A stretch of 50,681 nt of DNA, taken from contig JAKEEH010000122.1 in assembly GCA_022616725.1 (NCBI GenBank), positions 1 to 50,681 on the forward strand, read 5' to 3'. This DNA is from Limisphaerales bacterium (lineage in GTDB: Bacteria > Verrucomicrobiota > Verrucomicrobiia > Limisphaerales > JAKEEH01). Under the pieces are notes generated by a model. The model worked only from the letters and a program-made list of their open reading frames with translations, made no database searches and had not been told where the DNA came from. This document shows positions 9,224-15,989 of the stretch, one piece after another (position 1 is the stretch's first letter; each line of letters starts with the position of its first letter). The position numbers were made by a program, and so were the translations under genes.

Positions 9224-9931
9224 ATGCTACCGTTGCGCGATGATGTCCCGGCGAACACCTATCCAGTGGTGACGGTGACGATTATTGCGCTGAATGTTTT
9301 GGTCTTCCTCTACGAGCTGCTTTTGGGCTCAAAGCTCGAATACCTGCTTTTGGACTGGGCGATTGTACCCGCGCGCTATACAGAGCCGGACGTGGCGCGC
9401 CACTTCACGATTGTCGAGCAGGGAATCCCGTTTCTGAGTTCAATGTTTCTGCACGGCGGATGGGTGCACCTGTTGGGGAACATGTGGACGCTCTGGATTT
9501 TCGGAGACAATGTGGAAGACCGGCTTGGGCATAAGCGGTATTTGGGGCTTTATTTGCTCTCCGGACTGGCTGCGGGGCTGATGCACATCGTGACCAACGC
9601 GAATTCCGGTGTGCCGACAATCGGTGCCAGCGGCGCGGTCGCAGGCGTGATGGGGGCATACTTCCGATTCTTTCCTCATGCGCGCGTGGAGACGGTTATC
9701 CCGCCATTGTTCTTCGGGCCGATCTTTGTTTTGCCGGCCGTAGTATTTCTCGGATGGTGGCTATTGCTGCAGTTCTTCAACGGCACGATGACCCTGCTGG
9801 CCGGGTCGAGCGATTTTGCCGGGGTGGCATGGTGGGCACACGTCGGGGGTTTTGGGCTGGGGTTTGCTTTGGTATTGTTTGCGCGGCGGAAAGTCCCGCC
9901 TCGCGTGCGCTTTCGCTATGAAGAAGAGTGA
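9224..9931 (+). CDS. Rhomboid-family intramembrane serine protease
   Basis: 235 residues with about six membrane spans. The catalytic Ser lies in PTIGASGAVAGVMG (~133-146) and the His in WWAHVGGFGLGF near the C-terminus; HLLGNMWTLWIFG with the conserved L1-loop residues and WVHLLGN precede them. The N-terminus begins MLPLRDDVPAN, the common start of bacterial rhomboids of this subgroup. Rhomboids cut single-pass membrane proteins inside the bilayer; the substrate cannot be predicted. It lies 49 bp after metG and may be cotranscribed. Its last codons form one arm of a large inverted repeat. Confidence 0.93.
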   Translation: MLPLRDDVPANTYPVVTVTIIALNVLVFLYELLLGSKLEYLLLDWAIVPARYTEPDVARHFTIVEQGIPFLSSMFLHGGWVHLLGNMWTLWIFGDNVEDRLGHKRYLGLYLLSGLAAGLMHIVTNANSGVPTIGASGAVAGVMGAYFRFFPHARVETVIPPLFFGPIFVLPAVVFLGWWLLLQFFNGTMTLLAGSSDFAGVAWWAHVGGFGLGFALVLFARRKVPPRVRFRYEEE

Positions 9932-9968
9932 CGAGTGACCAGTGAGTAGTCACTCGTCACTCTTCTTC
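9920..9968. terminator. 19-bp perfect inverted repeat over the rhomboid stop codon
   Basis: Left arm 9920-9938 and right arm 9950-9968 are exact reverse complements (19 bp) around an 11-nt loop. The TGA stop codon of the rhomboid gene lies in the left arm. The arms also show a 7-nt period (AAGAGTG, ACGAGTG, ACCAGTG, then the complementary units). There is no clear T-run, so it may be a terminator, an RNA 3'-end protector or a repeat turned on itself. Confidence 0.6.
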
Positions 9969-9991
9969 GTGCCTTGGTTGTTAACTCTTTC

Positions 9992-10015
9992 CTCGTGTCT
10001 TAGCGTCTTTGTGGT
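9992..10015. repeat. 8-nt periodic array
   Basis: Three units of 8 nt starting at 9992, 10000 and 10008 share a C/T-T-N-N-GTGT-type pattern and lead into TTAAA. It ends 13 nt before the ATG of the next gene. Phrases of this kind recur in many bacterial genomes; here it is one of the window's set. Confidence 0.5.
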
Positions 10016-10028
10016 TAAATCGGACGCA

Positions 10029-11159
10029 ATGATGATCGATCTAATCACCCAACGCCCGCGCTCAATACTGGCGCTGGCGATGTTGTTGACGAACATCCCG
10101 CAGCAGCTTCCAGCAGCGCCCGATCAGGCCAAAGCGACGCCGCTTGAAATTGTCCTGGTGGAGGCGCCAATGGTCACGCCTGCGACGGTGGCGCAGTGGA
10201 AAAAGGAAAAGTTTCACGCGGTGGCGGTCGTGCTGGACGAGCAAGCCGAAAAGCGAAGCTATGCCGATTGCGCGCGTCACATTTCCGAGGCCGGCCTGGA
10301 TCTTTACTGCTGGATCGAGGTCGCCCGGAACCCGAAGATGGCGGCCGCGCATCCCCGATGGATGGCCGCGTTGGGCTCGCATGACGACTGGCAGAAGAAT
10401 TTTCCGAACGCGCCTGAGCCGGCGATTGGCGAAGTGGCCAAGGCGTTCCCGTGGGTGCCAATTGTCTATGCCGAAGCTTTTGACGCGCACCTTGCGCGCA
10501 TCGAGGAGTTGCTCCAGCGCCTGCCGAATACCTGGCGCGGATTGCTGCTGAACGATCTCCAGGGCGGCCCCAGCGCCTGCGGATGCGGCAACGTGCAATG
10601 CCGCTGGGCGGTTGATTACCACGTTCCCTCAACGGCGGCGAAGTTGCCCGGCGCCGACGCCGCGGCCCGGTTTACCGCCGAGGTGCGCCAGCGGCTGGGA
10701 GATAAACCAGTGATTCCTGTCTGGACAACCGAGTGCGCCGAGGTCGATCTCCCGCCGGACAAAAACCGAGGCCGTCCTGGCACTGGAATGTGCGGCACGG
10801 TCGGGTGCGCGACGAGCGCGTGTTCGGAGGTGTTTGCCCGACAGTGGACGGCGCTGACCTCAGATTATAGTGGACCGATCGGACTGTTGGCAGCGCATAC
10901 GTCACTGTACAGAACGCAAAAAGAGTTTGGAGGTGGGACGGGATGGGTCACCAACGCGATGGCATACTTAGATTACACTCTTCCCGCAAAAGGCGCAAAA
11001 ACCGTTTCTCCAGATCGCCTTTGGGTGGTGGTTGAGGGTTTGCGCCAGGATGAGGAAACCATCGCGCGCACGGCGGCGATTAAGTCCGGCGCCGGCGCCG
11101 TCATCGTGGCGCGTGTCAAGATTGACCAGTCCTACGAGCCGCGAATAGTGCGCAAGTGA
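10029..11159 (+). CDS. Unknown exported protein with a Cys-rich middle
   Basis: 376 residues from the ATG at 10029 (a second ATG follows at once). I do not recognise the family. The N-terminus has a hydrophobic stretch (SILALAMLLTNIPQQLPAA) that fits a signal peptide. Eight cysteines cluster in the middle: ACGCGNVQCRW (~182-192), TTECAEVDLPPD and GMCGTVGCATSACSE. Alternating hydrophobic strands (IVLVEAP, AVAVVLDE, LYCWIEV, GLLLNDLQGG, RLWVVVEG, AVIVARV) suggest a TIM-barrel-like or glycosidase-like fold, with the cysteines possibly binding a metal or forming disulfides. That fold is only an inference. The longer frame from 9942 would translate the repeat and is not preferred. Confidence 0.75.
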   Translation: MMIDLITQRPRSILALAMLLTNIPQQLPAAPDQAKATPLEIVLVEAPMVTPATVAQWKKEKFHAVAVVLDEQAEKRSYADCARHISEAGLDLYCWIEVARNPKMAAAHPRWMAALGSHDDWQKNFPNAPEPAIGEVAKAFPWVPIVYAEAFDAHLARIEELLQRLPNTWRGLLLNDLQGGPSACGCGNVQCRWAVDYHVPSTAAKLPGADAAARFTAEVRQRLGDKPVIPVWTTECAEVDLPPDKNRGRPGTGMCGTVGCATSACSEVFARQWTALTSDYSGPIGLLAAHTSLYRTQKEFGGGTGWVTNAMAYLDYTLPAKGAKTVSPDRLWVVVEGLRQDEETIARTAAIKSGAGAVIVARVKIDQSYEPRIVRK

Positions 11160-11188
11160 CCTTCGATTCGTGAGCGGTTTCCGCGCTG

Positions 11189-11710
11189 TCAGGTAGCCGC
11201 AACGAAGGAGTAAACACGGCGGCTGCCCTCCGCGACATCCGCCTGGCTCATCTGCAGGTTCACCAACTCACGGCAGGCATCCGCATTCGGATAGCCCTGG
11301 GCGCTGGAAAGCTGCAACCACTTGAATGCCTCGATGCGGGCTTCGTCCGCCTCAGCTTTCGGCAGCGTCAGGCTCGCCCGAAAGCATCGGTCACCGAGAT
11401 GGTACTGCGCGGCTGGGTCGCCCTGCGCCGCGGCGCGCGAAAACCATTTTGTCGCCTCAGACAGATCACGCTCCACGCCGTCGCCGGCCGTGTACATCAA
11501 CGCGAGATTATTTTGCGCCATCGAATTTCCTTCTTGAGCGGCTTTGCGATAGCAGCTCGCCGCGGCTGCCGGCAGGTCGCTGTTCGAGAATAACGCCCCG
11601 AGATTATTTTGCGCCTCGGGCCCGTCTGCATCCGCGCGGCACTGGAGTTCCTGCGCCGACACGGCTCGCGGACGAAATAGCATCCCAGTGAACAAGGCTT
11701 TTTTGAACAT
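11189..11710 (-). CDS. Sel1-repeat protein
   Basis: 173 residues. Short hydrophobic N-terminus (KALFTGMLFRPRAVSAQ) that may be a signal peptide, then Sel1-like (TPR-related) repeats: AQNNLGALFSNSDLP, AQNNLALMYTAGDGVERD with ATKWFSRAAAQGDPAAQYHLG, and EAFKWLQLSSAQGYPNA. Sel1 repeats form helical scaffolds that bind other proteins, often in envelope signalling. The partner is unknown. It converges with the preceding plus-strand gene. Confidence 0.85.
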   Translation of the reverse strand: MFKKALFTGMLFRPRAVSAQELQCRADADGPEAQNNLGALFSNSDLPAAAASCYRKAAQEGNSMAQNNLALMYTAGDGVERDLSEATKWFSRAAAQGDPAAQYHLGDRCFRASLTLPKAEADEARIEAFKWLQLSSAQGYPNADACRELVNLQMSQADVAEGSRRVYSFVAAT

Positions 11711-11886
11711 TGCTCACGATAACGGATCGGAAGCTTAAGGCAACAAAAAGTTTGCTCGCGCAAATTCAGGTGCTCCACGACGCCCAAAGATATTTTAAAA
11801 TAAATCTTGCGCTGGAGAACAACCCGGACGAGTATGCGGCGTCTGTTGGATAACTAGTCTCTTCCAAGGCATGGTGGATCTTCAGG

Positions 11887-11899
11887 TGAACTCAGTTCA
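11887..11899. promoter_or_regulatory. Perfect 13-nt palindrome upstream of the RRM gene
   Basis: TGAACT and AGTTCA flank a single C, 78 nt before the RRM start codon, in an AT-richer gap of 266 bp with no gene (11711-11976). The symmetry and position fit an operator, but nothing identifies a binding protein. Confidence 0.3.
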
Positions 11900-11976
11900 G
11901 TGATGATTTGAAACCCGGTGGTCGGGAACATTTTGGATAATCAAGGGTCGGGTCGAACAGCAACTATCACTGATAT

Positions 11977-12288
11977 ATGAATAATAAGTTATTTGTCGGA
12001 AATCTTTCCTTCAATACCACGGAAAACGATCTGCAGGACGCCTTTGCCGCCCACGGCACCGTCACGGAGGCCAACCTGGTCACCGATCGCATGACCGGCC
12101 GGGCGCGCGGGTTTGGGTTTGTGACCATGAGCACGGACGAGGAAGCAACCAAAGCGGTGGAAGCCCTCAATGGCGCTCTGCTCGACGGGCGTAACCTGAC
12201 CGTCAACGTCGCTCGCCCACGCGAAGAACGCGGTGGTGACAGTCGCGGTTCGCGCCGCGAGCATAGTGGCGGACGCAACCGTTACTAA
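11977..12288 (+). CDS. RRM-type RNA-binding protein
   Basis: 103 residues: one RNA recognition motif (1-80) plus an Arg/Gly-rich tail. RNP2 is LFVGNL (5-10) and RNP1 is RGFGFVTM (44-51), both canonical. The tail ([21 protein letters not shown]) is basic and probably disordered. Single-RRM proteins of this type in cyanobacteria and PVC bacteria bind RNA and are often cold-induced; the role here is inferred to be RNA chaperone or post-transcriptional control. The long leader with a palindrome at 11887 would fit regulation at the RNA or promoter level. Confidence 0.95.
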   Translation: MNNKLFVGNLSFNTTENDLQDAFAAHGTVTEANLVTDRMTGRARGFGFVTMSTDEEATKAVEALNGALLDGRNLTVNVARPREERGGDSRGSRREHSGGRNRY

Positions 12289-12310
12289 TCAAAGCTCAGC
12301 GTCAAAGTTC

Positions 12311-12349
12311 ATCGGCGGCGTCGGATTTCGGCGCCGCTCTTCCGCCGAT
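12311..12349. terminator. GC-rich hairpin after the RRM gene
   Basis: ATCGGCGG (12311-12318) pairs with CCGCCGAT (12342-12349), with further G/C pairing possible inside. It lies 22 nt after the RRM stop codon. No T-run follows, so it may act only weakly as a terminator. Confidence 0.3.
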
Positions 12350-12428
12350 TCCCGCAGGTCGAGAAGGAATTCAGATAAGCGCGCGTTTGAAACCTTTCCA
12401 TTCTCCATTGCGCGAGTAGGTGCTCGGC

Positions 12429-14756
12429 TCACTGGGTCGGCGAGACGATCCGGTAGAATTGTGAGCTGCCCGCCCCGGAGTCGTTCACTTGGCGCGTGCC
12501 AGTAGTGGGTTCAGATGAAACGTCCGAAAGCTTCGTCCAGGTGTTTGATGTCAAAAGGCTCCGCTGCTGCACGGTATAGGTGGAGTACGCGAAGCCTGTG
12601 AAGCGGATGGTGGTTGTCGTGCCGGTCCGCTGCACGGACTCGACACGAATCAGTTGCCTGCCCGGGTTCGGCGTCCCTGCAGTCCAGTTAATCGGGTCAT
12701 TCCCGTATTCTTCTGGTTTCATGCGCTGCAAAGCCGGTCCGTCGCCGTCGGGAGACAGGGGCCAGGGAGCGGAATCGAAGTACTTTACGCGGTCCACAGC
12801 TATGTAAGGAACCAGCCCGGCATCGGGCCGCCCCGGCGCTTGCGGCGGGTCTGGCTTGTACAGTTCCACGCTGCCGTCGCCGTTTTGCAGCTTGCCCTTG
12901 TATGGACCGAAAATTTGCGCGTCCGGCGGAACGCCATATTTCGCGCGAAATGCGGCCAACTGGACGACATCGACCGTGGGATTAAAATTCACCACCAGCA
13001 TGTAGGCGCCGGACGCCAGCGAGACGTTCTGGGGAAAATCAAAGTCCACCACGCCGCGCAAGCGCCAGGTGTTGGTGCGCCCGTCGGCAAACGGATAAAC
13101 CGTGGGGTCGTAAAGCAACACCTGTGACGAACTCGCATTGTATAGCTCTATGTATTCATCTATACTGTTGTCAAGTGAATTGGTGGGGGTGACGATGTCC
13201 GGCGGGTGGTACATGATTTCGCTGATGACAATCGGGCCAATCTTTGGATACGCGTTGCTGGCTCCCGCGCCGGTGCGGAATTGAGTGACAGACGTTGGGT
13301 TGCTGACGCCAAAGGTATGACGGCTCATGGGAACGAAATCCGTCGTGCCAGCGGAAGTCACATAGCGGCCGAAAGACACGCCGTTTTCCGCCGGACCGAA
13401 GTCGCGGCTCGTGCGGAAAAATGTCAGGTTGCCAGCGGCGTCAGCGGTGTGGAGATAAACCTGATCGCCACGGGCCGAGTTGAGCGTAAAGCTGCGATTC
13501 GTCCCAAAGCCATTGGAATTGAAACCCTGAATGCTGCCGGGATTCTCGTAAAAGACTTTATAACCGCCAGCCGGGACTTCTGTCGGAATAGGAATGCGAA
13601 ACTTCTTGGGATCGTCCTTGGAGTTGCTCAACCACCAGCCTCCAACCTGCACCGGCGCTGCCGTGGGGTTGTAAAGCTCGATCGCGTCTTCGAGCGGCGG
13701 GTCGGTATGCGTCAGGACTTCGTTGATAATTATGTCTGTCAGCAATTGAAAGTTGCTGGCCGCCGGAGTCGATCGCCCCACTGCGAAAAAGACCAGGTTT
13801 GTGCCGCCGTCTGGAAGCCGGCCATAGGAGACGCCATTCGTCTGCTGGCCGAAATCGACACGATCAATGAAATTAACACGATCCGGCCGGTAGAGGACGA
13901 CGCGCTCGCCGGCGGCGCGAAGCTGGAAATCGACGTGGTCGGCGTCATTGTTGTCGAGGTCGTCGGCGATGAATTGAATGAACCCTCCCGGCGCGATGAA
14001 AGAAAGGTTCGGTATGGTGCGGTTGGTCGGCGCCGTAGCCGCGTCGCTCCAGATCAATCCTCCTACCGACACGTGGTTGGTGGTGTCGCCGTTATAAAGC
14101 TCGAACCAGTCGTCCCCGCTCGACGGGCTCGCCATGATCTCGTTCACTTTCAACAGATTGTCCGAGCCCAAAGGCATGGCCTGGTTCGGTAGTTCGAAGG
14201 TCGGCTGAGTTAATGCCCATGCACCCGTGCCATCTGGCACGCGCCCGATGGTCTGGTCGGTGACTTGCAGCCCAAAAGCAATCGTGTCCTGAAGCAGCGA
14301 ACCACTGAAACTCGCGTTGTAGAGGGATACGTCGTCGCTTTGGTGATTTAACGTGAAGCGGGTATGAATCCCCGGCGAATTCGTCGCGTCGTCAAGCCAG
14401 ACGACCAAGTAACCGCCCGCAGGAATGACCGTGTTCGCTGGAAAAACAAATTTGCGCGGTTGGGAGACGGCATCGGTGATGCTCCAATCCGCAATGTTTA
14501 CGGGTGCGCCGGAGGTGTTGCGAAGCTCAACCCAGTCAGGGTAGGCGCCATCGTTCGCCACGGCAGATTGGTTATTGGCCATGATTTCGTTAAGGACGAC
14601 CTGGGCGGGCGTGAATCCCGCTGACAGCAGGAGCCAGACAAACAAAAGTTGAAGCGTTGACGGCTTGAAGGGCTCAAAGGTCAGAGAAGCGATTCGCCAT
14701 GGGCGATTCGCCGCTCGTGGCTGGATGGCGCGCGAAAACACGTCCAATTTATACAA
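12429..14756 (-). CDS. Secreted lamin-tail-domain (LTD) repeat protein
   Basis: Up to 775 residues. At least four LTD domains can be seen by their starting motif: VVLNEIMANN with WVELRNTS, LKVNEIMASP with WFELYNGD, IIINEVLTHT with AIELYNPT, and IVISEIMYHP with YIELYNAS. LTDs are Ig-like beta-sandwiches found in large cell-surface or secreted proteins of this phylum. The C-terminus (last ~75 residues) has a YTVQ...TSNTW...FYRIV pattern shared with two other exported proteins of the window. The hydrophobic core of the signal peptide is LQLLFVWLLLSAGF. No ATG precedes it: candidate starts are TTG 14756, a GTG shortly after, or TTG near 14654, just inside the repeat array. Confidence 0.88.
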   Translation of the reverse strand: MYKLDVFSRAIQPRAANRPWRIASLTFEPFKPSTLQLLFVWLLLSAGFTPAQVVLNEIMANNQSAVANDGAYPDWVELRNTSGAPVNIADWSITDAVSQPRKFVFPANTVIPAGGYLVVWLDDATNSPGIHTRFTLNHQSDDVSLYNASFSGSLLQDTIAFGLQVTDQTIGRVPDGTGAWALTQPTFELPNQAMPLGSDNLLKVNEIMASPSSGDDWFELYNGDTTNHVSVGGLIWSDAATAPTNRTIPNLSFIAPGGFIQFIADDLDNNDADHVDFQLRAAGERVVLYRPDRVNFIDRVDFGQQTNGVSYGRLPDGGTNLVFFAVGRSTPAASNFQLLTDIIINEVLTHTDPPLEDAIELYNPTAAPVQVGGWWLSNSKDDPKKFRIPIPTEVPAGGYKVFYENPGSIQGFNSNGFGTNRSFTLNSARGDQVYLHTADAAGNLTFFRTSRDFGPAENGVSFGRYVTSAGTTDFVPMSRHTFGVSNPTSVTQFRTGAGASNAYPKIGPIVISEIMYHPPDIVTPTNSLDNSIDEYIELYNASSSQVLLYDPTVYPFADGRTNTWRLRGVVDFDFPQNVSLASGAYMLVVNFNPTVDVVQLAAFRAKYGVPPDAQIFGPYKGKLQNGDGSVELYKPDPPQAPGRPDAGLVPYIAVDRVKYFDSAPWPLSPDGDGPALQRMKPEEYGNDPINWTAGTPNPGRQLIRVESVQRTGTTTTIRFTGFAYSTYTVQQRSLLTSNTWTKLSDVSSEPTTGTRQVNDSGAGSSQFYRIVSPTQ
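14647..14678. repeat. 8-nt periodic array at the 5' end of the LTD gene
   Basis: Four units of 8 nt begin at 14647, 14655, 14663 and 14671: AGTTGAAG, CGTTGACG, GCTTGAAG and a diverged GGCTCAAA. The first is identical to a unit in the 47494 array. It overlaps the presumed start region of the LTD gene. Confidence 0.7.
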
Positions 14757-14849
14757 TAAAATCGCGTGTTCGCCAAACGGGATTTAGCGAAGATAAGCGC
14801 AAACAGAAGTTGAAACTTTGCGCAAAGCAGGGCAAACAAAGGCAGGGAC

Positions 14850-15341
14850 ATGAATCTCGATGACGCACAACGGCAGCAGGTGATGAAGTGGATTGAGGAC
14901 GGGCTGAAAGTTTCAGAGATCCAGAACAAGTTGGCCTCAGACCTCGGGCTGCGAATGACCTACATGGAAGTTCGCTTGCTGCTCGACGATTTGAAGCTGA
15001 AGCCGAAGGACAAGGAGGCGCCGGTTGCGCCCGCCGGAGCGCTTAATGCCAAAGCTGCGCCGCCCTCCGGCGCTCCGGCGCCAGCGGGGCCGGAAGAGCT
15101 GCCCGAGGAAGCGCCCCCGGGAGGCGGTGGTGTGTCGGTGACGGTTGACCAGGTGACGCGACCCGGCGCGATCGTCAGCGGCAAAGTACTCTTCAGTGAT
15201 GGTCAGGCCGCGGATTGGTATCTGGACCAGATGGGACGCCTCGGTGTCGTGGCCAAACAGCAAGGCTACAAACCGTCGCAAGCGGACCTAATGGCGTTCC
15301 AGGCGGAGTTACAGAACGAGCTGGCGAGGCAGGGATATTAA
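14850..15341 (+). CDS. Conserved-looking unknown protein with HTH-like N-terminus
   Basis: 163 residues. Residues 1-50 (QQVMKWIEDGLKVSEIQNKL, LGLRMTYMEVRLLLDDL) look like two helical segments of a helix-turn-helix-like fold. A Pro/Ala/Gly linker follows (~55-95), then a small beta-rich C-terminal part (VSVTVDQVTRPGAIVSGKV, WYLDQMGRLGVVAKQQGYKPS). Cytoplasmic; no signal peptide. I recognise no named family. The two-part build suggests a small regulator or adaptor, which is speculation. It is divergent from the LTD gene. Confidence 0.8.
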   Translation: MNLDDAQRQQVMKWIEDGLKVSEIQNKLASDLGLRMTYMEVRLLLDDLKLKPKDKEAPVAPAGALNAKAAPPSGAPAPAGPEELPEEAPPGGGGVSVTVDQVTRPGAIVSGKVLFSDGQAADWYLDQMGRLGVVAKQQGYKPSQADLMAFQAELQNELARQGY

Positions 15342-15342
15342 G

Positions 15343-15390
15343 AATCCAAAACGCCAAACATCCAAAAACTTCAAACACCAAACATCAGAC
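15343..15390. repeat. 8-nt periodic array (six CAAA-ended units)
   Basis: Units start at 15343, 15351, 15359, 15367, 15375 and 15383 (AATCCAAA, ACGCCAAA, CATCCAAA and variants). It begins directly after the stop codon of the preceding gene and opens a 648-bp gene-poor gap (15342-15989). Confidence 0.75.
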
Positions 15391-15540
15391 TGGTGTGGCG
15401 CTTCGGCTGGTTCCCAGTCCCTGTAACCAGAAGATCAACGGCGGGCAATCGTGCCGCGACATAGCCGGTGCAGTCGGCCCTCTCCCAGGGAGGAAGAGGG
15501 TAATCCGGGGATGCGTCTGGTCCACCCCGTGCCGGAACCA

Positions 15541-15588
15541 CTGTTTCAGTGCTTCAGTGCGTTGGTGCTTCAGTAAGTCAGTGGTCAG
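15541..15588. repeat. 8-nt periodic array (GTGCTTCA units)
   Basis: Six units start at 15541, 15549, 15557, 15565, 15573 and 15581. GTGCTTCA occurs twice unchanged; the others differ at one to four positions. Upstream at 15478-15500 is an imperfect CCCTCTCCC/GGGAG..GAGGG hairpin. Confidence 0.75.
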
Positions 15589-15621
15589 CGATAAGGGATG
15601 AGTTGGCTCGGCTCGCAAACA

Positions 15622-15657
15622 AAAAGAGGACCAGTCGTCCATTACTGGTCCTCTTTT
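15622..15657 (-). terminator. Strong intrinsic terminator, 14-bp stem
   Basis: Perfect 14-bp arms (15622-15635 and 15644-15657, AAAAGAGGACCAGT) around an 8-nt loop. On the minus strand the stem is followed by a run of five T then GTTTG, a good rho-independent signal; on the plus strand the T-run is within the arm. It lies 26 nt after the stop of the small minus-strand frame at 15684-15857. Confidence 0.8.
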
Positions 15658-15683
15658 GCAGGAGGTGCGGTTATGCCAGGATA

Positions 15684-15857
15684 TTAGCTGTCGGTATTAC
15701 GCTTGCGAACTTTGTCACGAGCGACTGCGCCACTCACATGCGCCTTCGCCGCGCGAGCTCGTCCGGCACCCTGTTGCACCGCCGCTGGCACCTCTACTGG
15801 GCTCTCCATTCCCGGCCCCAGCGGCAATCGGATGCTATTCCCCAACAAAATTCTCAT
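15684..15857 (-). CDS. Possible small basic protein, 57 residues
   Basis: Open frame from ATG 15857 to TAA 15684. It starts MRILLGNSIRLPLGPG and ends with a strongly basic stretch (VARDKVRKRNTDS). I recognise no family. Support is contextual: a strong minus-strand terminator lies 26 nt downstream, and the gap holds no other explanation for it. A TGTCCA/TGGACA inverted repeat (15857-15873) covers the start codon. Against it: no clear ribosome-binding site. It could instead be the 3' part of a small RNA. Confidence 0.35.
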   Translation of the reverse strand: MRILLGNSIRLPLGPGMESPVEVPAAVQQGAGRARAAKAHVSGAVARDKVRKRNTDS

Positions 15858-15902
15858 GTCCAATTTCTGGACACACCATGTTCCGTGCCAAAGTTCGATT
15901 AA

Positions 15903-15936
15903 ATCGTAAGATCGTTATATATCGTTGAATCGTTGA
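15903..15936. repeat. Short-period ATCGTT array upstream of the phosphatase gene
   Basis: ATCGT recurs at 15903, 15911, 15921 and 15929 (steps of 8, 10 and 8 nt). The last units are ATCGTTGA, like the CGTTGA units elsewhere. It ends about 55 nt before the start codon at 15990. Confidence 0.55.
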
Positions 15937-15989
15937 GGGGTTTGGGTTCGTCTTTTTGTCACAGTTGTGTCACAATTCAGCCGCTTACG

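Noticed and set aside
13206-14192. 328-codon plus-strand frame over the LTD gene
   Set aside because: Antisense to four recognisable LTD repeats; composition and motifs do not fit a protein.
15870-15893. Sigma-54 promoter (TTGGCACG) on the minus strand
   Set aside because: The -24-like box is present but no GC-containing -12 box lies at the required distance.
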